Below, piece after piece: positions 16,926 to 25,800 of a stretch of 64,000 nucleotides of DNA. This DNA is from Hymenobacter fodinae. GTDB taxonomy: Bacteria > Bacteroidota > Bacteroidia > Cytophagales > Hymenobacteraceae. Location of the stretch: NCBI RefSeq assembly GCF_004745825.1, contig NZ_SRLA01000002.1, positions 682,001 through 746,000 of the forward strand, in the 5' to 3' direction. A model generated the notes under the pieces. It made no database searches. It was given only the letters and a program-made list of their open reading frames with translations, and was not told the origin of the DNA. The position numbers and the translations under genes were made by a program. Numbering within the stretch: the stretch's first letter is position 1; the number at the start of each line of letters is the position of its first letter.

Positions 16926-18770
16926 TTACTTGGCTTTGCCTCTCAGCCATTCCTCCCGGAATTTCTTCTGGGCTTTGGTCACTGGCTTTTTCGCCTGCTC
17001 ATAGGTTACCACTTCCAATGTGGGGTCTTCCACCAGAGTAACTGGCACCGTCCGGACGCCGTCGCGGGCCCGCACTTCCACCTGTACCACGTCGCCGGGC
17101 TTATGGGCTGCCAGGCGCTTCTGCAGTTCTTTGGCGCTGATGGGTTTTTGACCAGCCAGCTTTAGCAGCACATCTTCGCGGTCTAGGCCAGCAGTGTAGA
17201 GCGGGCTGCCGACCGAGGTTGAGCCCAGGGTCGCAGAGCTGTCGGGGTTGAACTGCAGGCGGGCGGCTAAGCTGGCCTGCCCGGCGCGGGCCGGGCGCAC
17301 CAGCATACCGGCGGGAGCCAGCAGCTCATCATATTTCGGAAGCTCATGCCCATAGATGTGCTGGCGGAAAAACTGCCCGGCAAAGGCCGTATCCTTGGCT
17401 ACCTGGCCTAGCACGCGCTGCAGGTCTTGCAAGGTGTAAGGCTTTTCCGGGGCGTAATTGCTCTGAAATTTACCTTGCTGCTGCCACAGGGTGCGCATGT
17501 AGGTGTCGAGGTCGGTCTTGAAGCGCTGGCGCAGTTCCAGATCTAAGGCTAGGGCGTTGGCCCCACCAATGTAATAGTAGCTCAAGTAGGTATTGCCCCG
17601 GTTGTTGGGGTCGATGGCCGCGGCGGCATCCACGAAGGGCGCCTGTTGGCTCATATACACCGGCGAAAACCGCTTGGCTCCGGGGGCAGTCAGCATGGCA
17701 CCCACTAGGCCACTCAGGGCCTCCTCACAGTACTGGTCATCGGTATAAATGCCGGCGCGGCGTAGCAGCAGCTCGCCGTAATACTGCGTGAAGCCTTCCG
17801 CAAACCACAGGCCGCTGCTCATGTTGGCCCGCTCAAAGTCGAAGGGTTCTAGGTCTTTAGGTCGAATGCGTTCTACGTTCCAGCTGTGGAAGAATTCATG
17901 CGACACGGTGCCCAGGTTATCAATAGCACCGGTTCCCCGTAGTGGTCGGCTGCTGGTGAGGCTGGTGGAGTTGCGGTGCTCCATCCCGTCGCCGCTAGTT
18001 TGGGGCAGGTAGTTAGCCACGAAGGTATAGCGGCCGAAATCGTAATCGGGAAGTCCGCCGAAGATGGCCGCGGCTTCCTTCACTACCTTCTTGGTGTTGT
18101 TGGCGAAGGCGTCTAGCTCGGCATCGGTGCCATCGTGCAGCACCTGCATCTCAATGGTTTTGCCCTGTTCCTGCCAACTGCGCACCTTCTGCGACCCCAA
18201 GGAGGTTGGTGAGTCCATGAGGTACTGCAGGTGCGGGGCATACCAGGTGCCCTTGGCGGCATCGGGCCGCAACTGTGAGGCAACCGTCCAGCCCTGAGGC
18301 ACCTGCTCAAACTTTACCTCGGCGGGGCGCTGCTCCAGGCCACGAGCAAAGGCCAGCGTGGCGGGCATGTTTAGGTGGGCGTGGCGCGCATCGATGCCCG
18401 CGTAGGTGCCGTCGGTCCGGTCGCCAAATAGCGTGTAGGTGAAGCGCACGGTGCCATCATGCCCAGCCACGTCCCAGCCGTAAGGGTCAGGCTTGTTCAC
18501 GGCCAACACCTTGCCTCTGGAGTCGGTGGCCTGCACGTCGTACACATTCTTCGCAAACTCGTGTAGTGCGTAGCGGCCAGGCGAGGACCGCGCCATGCGC
18601 ACCTGCAGCGTGCCGGCGGGCACCTCGGTAAACGTAACCGTCACGCGGGCCTCGTGGTGCACGGCGTTGGGGAAGGCCACGGAGTATTGTACGGGAGCCT
18701 GGGCAGCGGCCGGGCGGCCAATGGCCAGCGGCAGGCCTAGCAGGAGCAGGGCAGCGGTTTTTCGCATCAT
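16926..18770 (-). CDS. M61 family metallopeptidase with PDZ domain
   Basis: 614 residues from the ATG at 18770 (a second ATG follows at once); this start gives a signal peptide MMRKTAALLLLGLPLA..., while the longer frame upstream adds implausible sequence. After an N-terminal beta domain comes the gluzincin site HEFFH (291-295) and the third zinc ligand Glu in WFAEGFTQYY downstream, then a C-terminal PDZ domain (about 500-590, VGSPLYTAGLDREDVLLKLAG). M61 peptidases (glycyl aminopeptidase type) are periplasmic or secreted exopeptidases. A TACCTTTA box (minus strand, 18801-18808) could be its promoter. Confidence 0.9.
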   Translation of the reverse strand: MMRKTAALLLLGLPLAIGRPAAAQAPVQYSVAFPNAVHHEARVTVTFTEVPAGTLQVRMARSSPGRYALHEFAKNVYDVQATDSRGKVLAVNKPDPYGWDVAGHDGTVRFTYTLFGDRTDGTYAGIDARHAHLNMPATLAFARGLEQRPAEVKFEQVPQGWTVASQLRPDAAKGTWYAPHLQYLMDSPTSLGSQKVRSWQEQGKTIEMQVLHDGTDAELDAFANNTKKVVKEAAAIFGGLPDYDFGRYTFVANYLPQTSGDGMEHRNSTSLTSSRPLRGTGAIDNLGTVSHEFFHSWNVERIRPKDLEPFDFERANMSSGLWFAEGFTQYYGELLLRRAGIYTDDQYCEEALSGLVGAMLTAPGAKRFSPVYMSQQAPFVDAAAAIDPNNRGNTYLSYYYIGGANALALDLELRQRFKTDLDTYMRTLWQQQGKFQSNYAPEKPYTLQDLQRVLGQVAKDTAFAGQFFRQHIYGHELPKYDELLAPAGMLVRPARAGQASLAARLQFNPDSSATLGSTSVGSPLYTAGLDREDVLLKLAGQKPISAKELQKRLAAHKPGDVVQVEVRARDGVRTVPVTLVEDPTLEVVTYEQAKKPVTKAQKKFREEWLRGKAK

Positions 18771-18859
18771 AAGGAGAGGAGAGGTAAATGGATAGCTGCC
18801 TAAAGGTAACTTTTGGGAGGAGGAGGCTGCAAGCCAACCCAACAAAACCATCTGGGCTG

Positions 18860-19498
18860 CTACTGCCACACAGTAGCCTCCACCATTCCCCCATAAAAAG
18901 CGCCCACTGGCCTGGCCGATAGGCCTAGCCGCTCAAGCTCTGCCTCAAGAGGTGGCCTACGCCGGGCACTGATACCGGTGGTAAGGCCGAAGAAAGCGTA
19001 CATGGTGGCCAGTAACAAGCGTTGCCACCAGGTGCGAGGGAAGGCAAAATCCGCCACCAGCCAGGGGGCACCTAGCCTACGTGCGGCTTGCAGGCGGGCT
19101 ACCAGTTCACGTAACCGATGAGGCTCAAATAAATCAAGCAAAAAGAACGTCACTACGGCGTCAAACTGCTCTTGGGGTTGTAACGTCGCTTCCGTGCCTA
19201 ACCTAAATTCCACCTGGGCCAGCTTGCTAGGCCAGTGTTGCTGCATGAACTCCTGGCTGCGGCGTAGCATTTGCGGAGAGGCCTCCAAATACAGAATCTG
19301 AGCCTCTGGGCGTTGGCGCAGTACTTCCCCCAGCACCCAGCCCGTGCCGCCCCCCACAATGAGGATACGCGGAGTTCCTGTTAGCAGCGCCTCCAACGCC
19401 GCCTGCTGGGCTCGCTGCAAGGCCCTGCCGTACACCAAGCGGGCCAGCGGATCATAGAAGGCCGCTACGTAATCAAAGCCAGAGTCGGGGAGGGGCAT
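18860..19498 (-). CDS. Class I SAM-dependent methyltransferase
   Basis: 212 residues from the ATG at 19498. The Rossmann methyltransferase motifs are in order: motif I ILIVGGGTGWVLGEVL (SAM-binding glycine loop, about 45-60), an acidic residue ending strand 2 (ILYLEAS), and FDAVVTFFLLDLFEP as motif IV. The C-terminal part has a hydrophobic segment (LLLATMYAFFGLTTGI), suggesting membrane association or a lipid-like substrate, as in ubiquinone/menaquinone-type methyltransferases; this is inference. It lies 90 bases upstream of the M61 gene on the same strand and may be co-transcribed. Substrate unknown. Confidence 0.85.
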   Translation of the reverse strand: MPLPDSGFDYVAAFYDPLARLVYGRALQRAQQAALEALLTGTPRILIVGGGTGWVLGEVLRQRPEAQILYLEASPQMLRRSQEFMQQHWPSKLAQVEFRLGTEATLQPQEQFDAVVTFFLLDLFEPHRLRELVARLQAARRLGAPWLVADFAFPRTWWQRLLLATMYAFFGLTTGISARRRPPLEAELERLGLSARPVGAFYGGMVEATVWQ

Positions 19499-19604
19499 AA
19501 GCAATCAGGCAAGCAAGGGTGTGGCAAACGTGGCCTAAAGGCCCCGAAATGTCGTAAGAACCTCGTCAACCGGAGGTATTCAGCCGGGTACTTGCTGCTT
19601 TCCC

Positions 19605-20318
19605 ATGACCAACTCAATTCGTCGGCTGCTGGCCGGGGTTACGCTGTTTTTCACCGAATTTGCCATTACGCTCTTGCTGGGTACGGTAGGTGTCGTCATT
19701 TTCCTGGCCCTGAGCCGGGAGGTGTTCGACCAAGACGCGGCCACGTTCGATGCCAGCGCTTTCCGCTGGACGCGCCAGCTCTTTGGGCCCGAGCGCCAGC
19801 AGTGGGTGCAGGGTATTACATTTTTGGCCTCGCGCAATTTCATTACCGCCACGGCCCTGCTGCTAGTGGGCTGGCTGCTGGTGCGGCGGCGCCGCTGGTA
19901 CTCGTTGCTGGTGCCGGTGGTGGCGCTGGGCAGTATTACGCTCAACCTAGTGCTGAAACAGTTTTACCACCGCCCACGGCCCCTATTGCCGTTGGTTTCC
20001 GCTAGTGGCCTCAGCTTTCCCAGTGGGCACGCCATGATATCGGCGTCTTTTTATGGGCTTCTCATTTATCTGGTGCAAGCTCACGTGCGCTCCGCCGCCT
20101 TGCGCTGGGGCCTCACAACTGGCCTAGCGGCGCTTATTATTCTTATTGGGCTTACCCGCGTATATCTGCGCGTGCATTACGCTACTGATGTGCTGGCCGG
20201 CTTCACGGCGGGCCTAGTATGGCTGATAGTTGCTATTCCCCTCCTGCGGCAGCTAGAAATTACCGCAAAAAAACGCTTCGGCAAACAAGTGCAATCAACT
20301 GAAAAACAGCCTGTATAG
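19605..20318 (+). CDS. PAP2 family lipid phosphatase, copy 1
   Basis: 237 residues, about six transmembrane segments. All three PAP2 active-site motifs are present: KQFYHRPRP (about 124), PSGHAM (about 145, catalytic His) and RVYLRVHYATDV (about 185-196, nucleophile His and its Asp partner). Such enzymes remove phosphate from phosphatidic acid, phosphatidylglycerol phosphate or undecaprenyl pyrophosphate at the outer face of the inner membrane. A second PAP2 gene follows beyond the tRNA-Leu gene and has the same motif wording and topology, so the two look like a tandem duplicate. Confidence 0.9.
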   Translation: MTNSIRRLLAGVTLFFTEFAITLLLGTVGVVIFLALSREVFDQDAATFDASAFRWTRQLFGPERQQWVQGITFLASRNFITATALLLVGWLLVRRRRWYSLLVPVVALGSITLNLVLKQFYHRPRPLLPLVSASGLSFPSGHAMISASFYGLLIYLVQAHVRSAALRWGLTTGLAALIILIGLTRVYLRVHYATDVLAGFTAGLVWLIVAIPLLRQLEITAKKRFGKQVQSTEKQPV

Positions 20319-20371
20319 CCCGGAAAGCAAATTTTTGTGGTTAAGTTTTTATTGTTTTTTGTAGTGAAAGC

Positions 20372-20403
20372 TTGACACACGTCGAAAAAGCCCCCTATCT
20401 TTG
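20372..20403 (+). promoter_or_regulatory. Promoter of tRNA-Leu
   Basis: A TTGACA upstream box (20372-20377) and a perfect -7 box TATCTTTG (20396-20403) with an 18-base spacer, 46 bases before the tRNA. Confidence 0.85.
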
Positions 20404-20449
20404 CAGCATCAAATGACAACCACCGCGGCTGTCGGATGATAAAAATGCT

Positions 20450-20531
20450 GCGCTTGTGGCGAAATTGGTAGACGCGCTGTCTTCAGGCGGCAGTTCCGAA
20501 AGGTGTGAGAGTTCGAGTCTCTCCGAGCGCA
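20450..20531 (+). tRNA. tRNA-Leu (anticodon CAG)
   Basis: The 7-bp acceptor stem pairs GCGCTTG (20450-20456) with CGAGCGC (20524-20530), followed by discriminator A. The D-arm contains AAATTGGTAGAC, the anticodon stem-loop CTGTC-TTCAGGC-GGCAG gives anticodon CAG, there is a long variable arm (class II, typical of Leu) and a T-arm with GTTCGAGTC. The 3' CCA is not encoded. A terminator follows directly. Confidence 0.95.
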
Positions 20532-20533
20532 CG

Positions 20534-20564
20534 AAAGCCGGTCCAGATATGGACCGGCTTTTTT
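20534..20564 (+). terminator. Rho-independent terminator of tRNA-Leu
   Basis: AAAGCCGGTCCA and TGGACCGGCTTT pair around a GATA-type loop and end in a T tract, three bases after the tRNA. Confidence 0.93.
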
Positions 20565-20645
20565 GTTTTCAGCCCTTGCCACACTGTAGGACATGTTAAC
20601 ACCCTAGGCTGGAGTTGCGTTGGAGAGCATGAACAACGTGCTTTT

Positions 20646-21320
20646 ATGAAACGATTTGCTCCCCGACTTGCCGCTCTGTTCAGCTTCCTGACCCTCGAAA
20701 TAGCGGTGGTTGGGGGCGTATTTATAGCCTCCGCCGTATTGTTTTTTTACCTGACGCGGGTAGTATTCGTGCAGCACTCCGTCGACTTCGATCAATGGGC
20801 GTTTGCTCAAATGGACGTGCTCCGGAGCCGGTGGCCTAGCCTTACAAGCGGAGTAGAAGGGGTTACCTTCTTCGCGTCTCTGCCCTTTCTGGTAGGGGTC
20901 GGAATAGGCCTACCGCTGTTGCTGCGGAGCAGAGGACACCGCCGTGAAGGCTTGGAGGTTTTCTTGGCAGTGGCAGGCGCTTCCTTATTAAACCAGGTGC
21001 TGAAGGTGCACTTTCAGCGGGCCCGGCCTAGCTCGGCATTATTTCCGCAGGCAGGCCTGAGCTTCCCAAGCGGGCACGCCATGATTGGCCTAGCCCTGTA
21101 CGGCTGCGTGGCCTGGCTGCTCTGGCGGCACCGGCGGCATCCGCTCTGGGCGGCGGGGCTGCTCGTTTGGGCCGTGCTTATTGGGCTTACCCGCGTGTAC
21201 CTGCACGTGCATTACGCCACCGATGTGGCCGCTGGCTTCGCTATTGGACTGGTCTGGCTGATTTTGCTGCGCACGGCCTTACGGCTGTGGTGGCGCGAGG
21301 AGGCAAAGTCGGGACTATAG
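20646..21320 (+). CDS. PAP2 family lipid phosphatase, copy 2
   Basis: 224 residues from the ATG at 20646, which opens a short cytoplasmic segment before the first helix; the longer frame reaching back into the tRNA is not real. Motifs: KVHFQRARP, PSGHAMI and RVYLHVHYATDV, so the catalytic residues are intact. Topology, spacing and the phrase IGLTRVYL-VHYATDV match copy 1 upstream. Role as for the family: dephosphorylation of a lipid phosphate at the inner membrane. No obvious operon partner; the next gene starts 113 bases downstream. Confidence 0.9.
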   Translation: MKRFAPRLAALFSFLTLEIAVVGGVFIASAVLFFYLTRVVFVQHSVDFDQWAFAQMDVLRSRWPSLTSGVEGVTFFASLPFLVGVGIGLPLLLRSRGHRREGLEVFLAVAGASLLNQVLKVHFQRARPSSALFPQAGLSFPSGHAMIGLALYGCVAWLLWRHRRHPLWAAGLLVWAVLIGLTRVYLHVHYATDVAAGFAIGLVWLILLRTALRLWWREEAKSGL

Positions 21321-21433
21321 AAGGTGGGCAGTGTGGTACTGCCATTTTGGCTAAGACAAAGGGCATTTTGGCTACACCGGCTTTTGGGCAGGAGACGACC
21401 TTTGTTTCGTCAACAACTCAAAATGAGCTCCTT

Positions 21434-22402
21434 ATGAAAGCGGTAAGAATTCATGCCTTTGGCGGACCTGAGGTTCTGGAAATAGAAGAGGTAGCACGTC
21501 CAGTGCCAGCGGCCGATGAAATCCTAATTAAGGTATATGCCAGCGGCGTGAACCCAGCCGACTGGGTAGTACGGGAGGGTGGCAACGACGTGCTACGGCC
21601 CTACCTAACGCTACCCATGACTCTGGGCTGGGATGCTGCCGGTATTGTGGAGGAAGTGGGTAGTGCGGTAACAGGGTTTCAAAAAGGTGACGCGGTATTC
21701 GGCGAGCCTAGTTTCCCCAGCGCTGGCAGCTACGCGGAATATTGCGCGGCCAAAGCCAACCAGTTTGCCCACAAGCCTAAGAGTATTGGCTTCAACGAAG
21801 CAGCAGGAGTACCACTGGCCGGCCTCACGGCCTGGACAGCTCTTTTCGAAGATGGCCAACTGCGAGCTGGGCAACGCGTCCTCATTCAGGGTGCTGCGGG
21901 TGGGGTGGGCAGCTTGGCTGTGCAGTTTGCTAAAGCCAAAGGTGCTTACGTCATCGGCACGGCCTCGGCTGGCAACTTGGATTACCTACGAGAGCTAGGT
22001 GCCGATGAAGCGCTGGATTATCGCAATCAGCAAATGACGGAACTAGCTCAGGGGGTAGACGTGGTGCTGGAAGCCTCGCCGCTGCGCGACAACGCTGAGC
22101 GCCTGCGCACGGTAGCCGCGTTGAAGGAAGGCGGTGTTTTTGTGAGCGTCAACCTGGATTTTCCGTTCGATGAGGCAGTGCAAGCCGCCCTGGCCGCCAA
22201 GCACGCCACCGGCAAACTGTCGAATAACCAGCCCAGGCAGGAGTGGCTGACCGAAATGGCCCAGCTGATTGATGCGGGCCAGGTGCGAGTAGTCGTCAGC
22301 CGGGTGTATCCGCTGGAGCAGGTGGCTGAAGCTCACCGCGAAAGTGAAACCCGGCACGTGCGGGGCAAGTTGATACTGGAAATCCGAAAAGAAGCCGAGT
22401 AG
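21434..22402 (+). CDS. NADP-dependent oxidoreductase, quinone reductase-like (zinc-free MDR)
   Basis: 322 residues from the ATG at 21434, which matches the family N-terminus (MKAVRIHAFGGPEVLEIEEV). GroES-like domain with YASGVNPADW, then a Rossmann domain with the NADP loop GAAGGVGSLAVQFAKAKG (about 150) and a C-terminal HVRGKLILE. No catalytic zinc cysteines are seen, which places it with quinone oxidoreductase/zeta-crystallin relatives. These reduce quinones or enones with NADPH. The AraC-type regulator gene begins 1 base after its stop, implying co-translation and probably control of this gene by that regulator. Confidence 0.9.
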   Translation: MKAVRIHAFGGPEVLEIEEVARPVPAADEILIKVYASGVNPADWVVREGGNDVLRPYLTLPMTLGWDAAGIVEEVGSAVTGFQKGDAVFGEPSFPSAGSYAEYCAAKANQFAHKPKSIGFNEAAGVPLAGLTAWTALFEDGQLRAGQRVLIQGAAGGVGSLAVQFAKAKGAYVIGTASAGNLDYLRELGADEALDYRNQQMTELAQGVDVVLEASPLRDNAERLRTVAALKEGGVFVSVNLDFPFDEAVQAALAAKHATGKLSNNQPRQEWLTEMAQLIDAGQVRVVVSRVYPLEQVAEAHRESETRHVRGKLILEIRKEAE

Positions 22403-22403
22403 C

Positions 22404-23312
22404 ATGAGGCATTTCAAAACGATAAGCGACTTTCATGCCTACCGGGGCTTGCCGAAGCCCCAGCACCCGCTGCTCAGCGTGGTAGATGTCGGGGCTGCCG
22501 GACCCCTGCACGTAGAGGAGCCGACCAATCTGCTTTTAGACTTTTACACTCTTTCGGTCAAGCGAATGCGCAACGTCAAGGCCACCTACGGGCAGCAGCC
22601 GTTCGACTTCGATTCAGGCATCATGTCCTTTATGGCGCCCCGGCAGGTATTCAGCATCGCGGCGGTCAATCAAGACGAGGATATAGAAAAATCAGGGTGG
22701 GTGCTCTACATCCACCCTGATTTCATCTGGAATACGCCCCTGGCCACAACTATCAAGCAGTACGATTTCTGGGATTACGCGCTCAACGAATCCTTATTCC
22801 TTTCTGCCAAAGAGGAGGCCACTATCATGACGATTATCGGCAGTATTCGGGAAGAGTATGAGGCCAATATTGATAAGTTCAGTAAGCCTATTATTATCTC
22901 GCAAATTGAAAGCCTGCTGAATTATGCTGACCGATTTTACCACCGCCAGTTCATTACCCGGGAGAAAACCAACCACCAAGTACTCGAACGGGTAGAAACC
23001 CTACTCCACGAGTACTTCAACAACCAGGACTTGGCAGAAAAAGGCTTGCCAACCGTGCGCTACGTTGCCGAACACTTGCACCTCTCGCCTAAGTACTTAA
23101 GCAGCCTCCTGCGCGTATTGACCGGGCAAAACACCCAGCAGCATATTCACGCTAAGCTGATCGACAAAGCCAAAGAAAGGTTGTCGACCACAAACCTAAC
23201 CGTTAGCGAAATTGCGTACGAGCTGGGTTTTGAGCACTTGCAATCATTTAGCAAGCTCTTCAAGACCAAGACGAACCAGTCGCCACTGGAATTCAGGGCT
23301 TCTTTTAACTGA
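22404..23312 (+). CDS. AraC family transcriptional regulator
   Basis: 302 residues. The N-terminal 170 residues form an effector-binding region (QVFSIAAVNQDED, WVLYIHPDFIW); the C-terminal 100 residues are a double helix-turn-helix with LPTVRYVAEHLHLSPKYLSS (first HTH) and LTVSEIAYELGFEHLQSFSK plus the closing FKTKTNQSPLEFR (second HTH), the classical AraC/XylS signature. Its ATG follows the stop of the quinone reductase gene by one base, so the two form a transcription unit; the usual arrangement is regulation of a neighbouring oxidoreductase in response to a small molecule. Effector unknown. Confidence 0.92.
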   Translation: MRHFKTISDFHAYRGLPKPQHPLLSVVDVGAAGPLHVEEPTNLLLDFYTLSVKRMRNVKATYGQQPFDFDSGIMSFMAPRQVFSIAAVNQDEDIEKSGWVLYIHPDFIWNTPLATTIKQYDFWDYALNESLFLSAKEEATIMTIIGSIREEYEANIDKFSKPIIISQIESLLNYADRFYHRQFITREKTNHQVLERVETLLHEYFNNQDLAEKGLPTVRYVAEHLHLSPKYLSSLLRVLTGQNTQQHIHAKLIDKAKERLSTTNLTVSEIAYELGFEHLQSFSKLFKTKTNQSPLEFRASFN

Positions 23313-23339
23313 TAAAAGCAGTGTGGCGGAGTGGCCAGT

Positions 23340-25667
23340 TTACAGGCGCACTTTCACGCGTAAAGCAAGCAGGCCTTTCACGCCTTGCAACTCTTCCAGT
23401 TCCAATTCCTCAATACCGGGCTCTAGTAGGCCGCGGTCTTGCAGGTAGTCGATGTACTCGTAGTATTCATCGGCTTCGCGCTGCTGGGTGTACACCAGCG
23501 CAATGTAGCCCGGCTGGGTAAGCCGCTCGCCCGTACCCTGTACCGTGGCCTTGTCAATGCGCTTTTTGATGATTTCGTAGCGGATGTTGTATGCGCCATC
23601 CACGTCGAACTGGCGCTCATCCTGCCGAAACCGGATGTTGAGGGGCTGGCTATGGATGAGAATAAGTTGAGTGGTTTCCAGCGGCAACGGCAGCTGCGAT
23701 TTCAGTGCGGCGGTCCGGCGCGTAATTTCCACCATTACCAGTAGCTGCCACAACCGCAGGTTTTTCAGGAATACCAGGTCAAAGGGCTTGTTCTCTACTA
23801 GCGAAGCTCCCACGTAAATGTTATGCTCCACACCATCGGTCTTGAACCGTTGGAAGTAGTGCGGGTACATGTCCTGTGCTTTGGCCTCTTCTTCATCAAG
23901 ATAGTCGCTGACGGCGTCGTTGAGGCGGGTGGTGCTTTCCTCAAAGTCTTTGCGCCGCTTATAAAGGATGCCCAGCTCGGGGTCGATGTTAGACCAGTAT
24001 TCCTTTATGACGGGCCGCAACTCTGGAACATTTTGTGCCAGGTAGTTGAACAGCGGCTCCACCTCCATGCGCAACGACTCGAAAATGCTCACTTCGTCGC
24101 CGGTCAGGATGCCCTGGCGTAAGCGGCGCAGGTTCTTGCTCACGTAGAACTTCAGCTCATCCAGAATGGGGAGCTGCTGCAGTTCAGAGGCTTTTTTGAG
24201 TACCTTATTGGCTAGCGTAAGGTGCTCAATCAGGTCGCCCTGAATGGCCTCATTACGGGCAGTGCTGCTGCCCCTAATATCAGACGACCCGTGTAGTGGG
24301 TACACCTCATGAAAGACGATATCTTCCATTTCGGCGTTTTTGTTGCCGTCTTCGATCTTCTGAAGCAGATTTTGGGCGGCATCCGTGAAACGCCACTCCA
24401 TGGTAGGATGCAGAGCCGTGAATTTCTCCTTGATGATGGCCTGCACGCGAGTTTGAATTTCCTCAGCGTTGCGCTTCACAGCCACCGCAAACAGAGGCAT
24501 GAACTGCGTTACATTTTCCAGGCTGAATTCATTCAGGTCGCCTACGTTGGGCGAGCCCAGTTCCAACAGGCCTACGGTATCGTCGCCGTAGGGCAGCAGA
24601 GCCAGAATGGCCGAACGAATACCCAGGCTTAGAATCTGCTGGCGCAGATCTTCGGGCAGGTCGGCCTTCTCCACATCTTCCAGCACCAGGGGCTGCCGGT
24701 CTTGCCACAGTTGGCTGTAAATCTGCCGGAAGCCTGAGCTGGCATCCTGGTTATGGAGCTGTTTGGTAAGGAAGCTGTGATTGATTTTGCGGCCAAAGTC
24801 TACAAAAGCCTTCTTCTTTTCGTCGTAGGCGGCAATGCCTAGCTGCAGAAACGGCCGGCCGAACAATACCCGCAGCTTTTCCTGAATCTGCTCGAGCCGG
24901 TCGGAGGCCTGCAGCACGTCGCGCTCCAGCAAGTCGTACTTCAGCTCTGAGAGAATTTCCTGCTCCGTCACGTCGGTGAGCTGCAGCAAGTTGAAACCCG
25001 AAAGCTCGAAGTGCTCGGGCGGCAGCATTTCCTGCCAGATGTCGGCGCGGTGCATGTTGCGGGTGAGGTGCTCCAGCTGCTCGTGGGTGAGCTCCGGCTT
25101 CTGCCCGTGCACTATTACGTCAAGGAAAGTGGAATTGAAGTTGACGCTGTAGTGTCGGTAAAGGCCAATGCTGTAATCTGGCACCGTGAAAATGATGGCG
25201 CCCTGCATGGGTAGGTGCACTCCGTAGGCCTTTTCCAGAATAAGCTGGTAGGCCATGCGCGTAGTGTACACCTCCAAGGTATGCACGTCAATATTGAGCG
25301 GCTGCTTGATGGTGCGGCCCGCGTTAAGCAGCACCTCCTCGAAGCGCGGGGTGTGGTAGAAGCTGTACCGCTGAAAGGGCGGAATAGCCCCGCTGATATC
25401 GGTGAGGAACGACGACGAGGGAAACACCGCCAGCATGAGGGTTTCCACTAGGTCGCAGTTGCACTCCAGTTGGGTAAGGTCGGTAATGGGGCCTCGGCAC
25501 CAGTCGGCTTGCGCCACTTGCTGGCCAATGAAGCGGGCCAGTTGCGCCACCCCAGCGTTGGAGGCGTCCTCGCGGTCTTTCCAGTACGCAATGAGGGGCT
25601 CCAGGCTCAGCGTGGTCTGGAAGGGAAATATGGCCGAGGCCGGGCGGGCAACAGGTTCTTTCAGCAT
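23340..25667 (-). CDS. Large GAF-domain protein of unknown function
   Basis: 775 residues, cytosolic, no signal peptide or membrane helix. A GAF-like sensor domain can be placed at about 255-415 (FGRPFLQLGIAAYDEKK ... AILALLPYGDDTVGLLELGS). The first 250 residues and the last 350 residues are alpha-rich and not recognised; no kinase, cyclase, EAL/GGDEF or DNA-binding output domain is visible. The C-terminal region contains DEEEAKAQDMYP and several charged helices. Homologous proteins annotated only as GAF-domain proteins are known in Cytophagia; function is unknown. It converges with the AraC gene and is the only gene of its transcription unit. Confidence 0.85.
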   Translation of the reverse strand: MLKEPVARPASAIFPFQTTLSLEPLIAYWKDREDASNAGVAQLARFIGQQVAQADWCRGPITDLTQLECNCDLVETLMLAVFPSSSFLTDISGAIPPFQRYSFYHTPRFEEVLLNAGRTIKQPLNIDVHTLEVYTTRMAYQLILEKAYGVHLPMQGAIIFTVPDYSIGLYRHYSVNFNSTFLDVIVHGQKPELTHEQLEHLTRNMHRADIWQEMLPPEHFELSGFNLLQLTDVTEQEILSELKYDLLERDVLQASDRLEQIQEKLRVLFGRPFLQLGIAAYDEKKKAFVDFGRKINHSFLTKQLHNQDASSGFRQIYSQLWQDRQPLVLEDVEKADLPEDLRQQILSLGIRSAILALLPYGDDTVGLLELGSPNVGDLNEFSLENVTQFMPLFAVAVKRNAEEIQTRVQAIIKEKFTALHPTMEWRFTDAAQNLLQKIEDGNKNAEMEDIVFHEVYPLHGSSDIRGSSTARNEAIQGDLIEHLTLANKVLKKASELQQLPILDELKFYVSKNLRRLRQGILTGDEVSIFESLRMEVEPLFNYLAQNVPELRPVIKEYWSNIDPELGILYKRRKDFEESTTRLNDAVSDYLDEEEAKAQDMYPHYFQRFKTDGVEHNIYVGASLVENKPFDLVFLKNLRLWQLLVMVEITRRTAALKSQLPLPLETTQLILIHSQPLNIRFRQDERQFDVDGAYNIRYEIIKKRIDKATVQGTGERLTQPGYIALVYTQQREADEYYEYIDYLQDRGLLEPGIEELELEELQGVKGLLALRVKVRL

Positions 25668-25800
25668 AAAGCCAGAGGGCAGATTCTCCGAAAGTCAGCA
25701 CCCAAATACGGTACTGGTTGGAGACGATACGTATACGCGCCGTGCCGCTGTCGCGTTGAACCACCAGGTTCAAGTTGCTACCCGCCGGGGTTCTGGGGCG

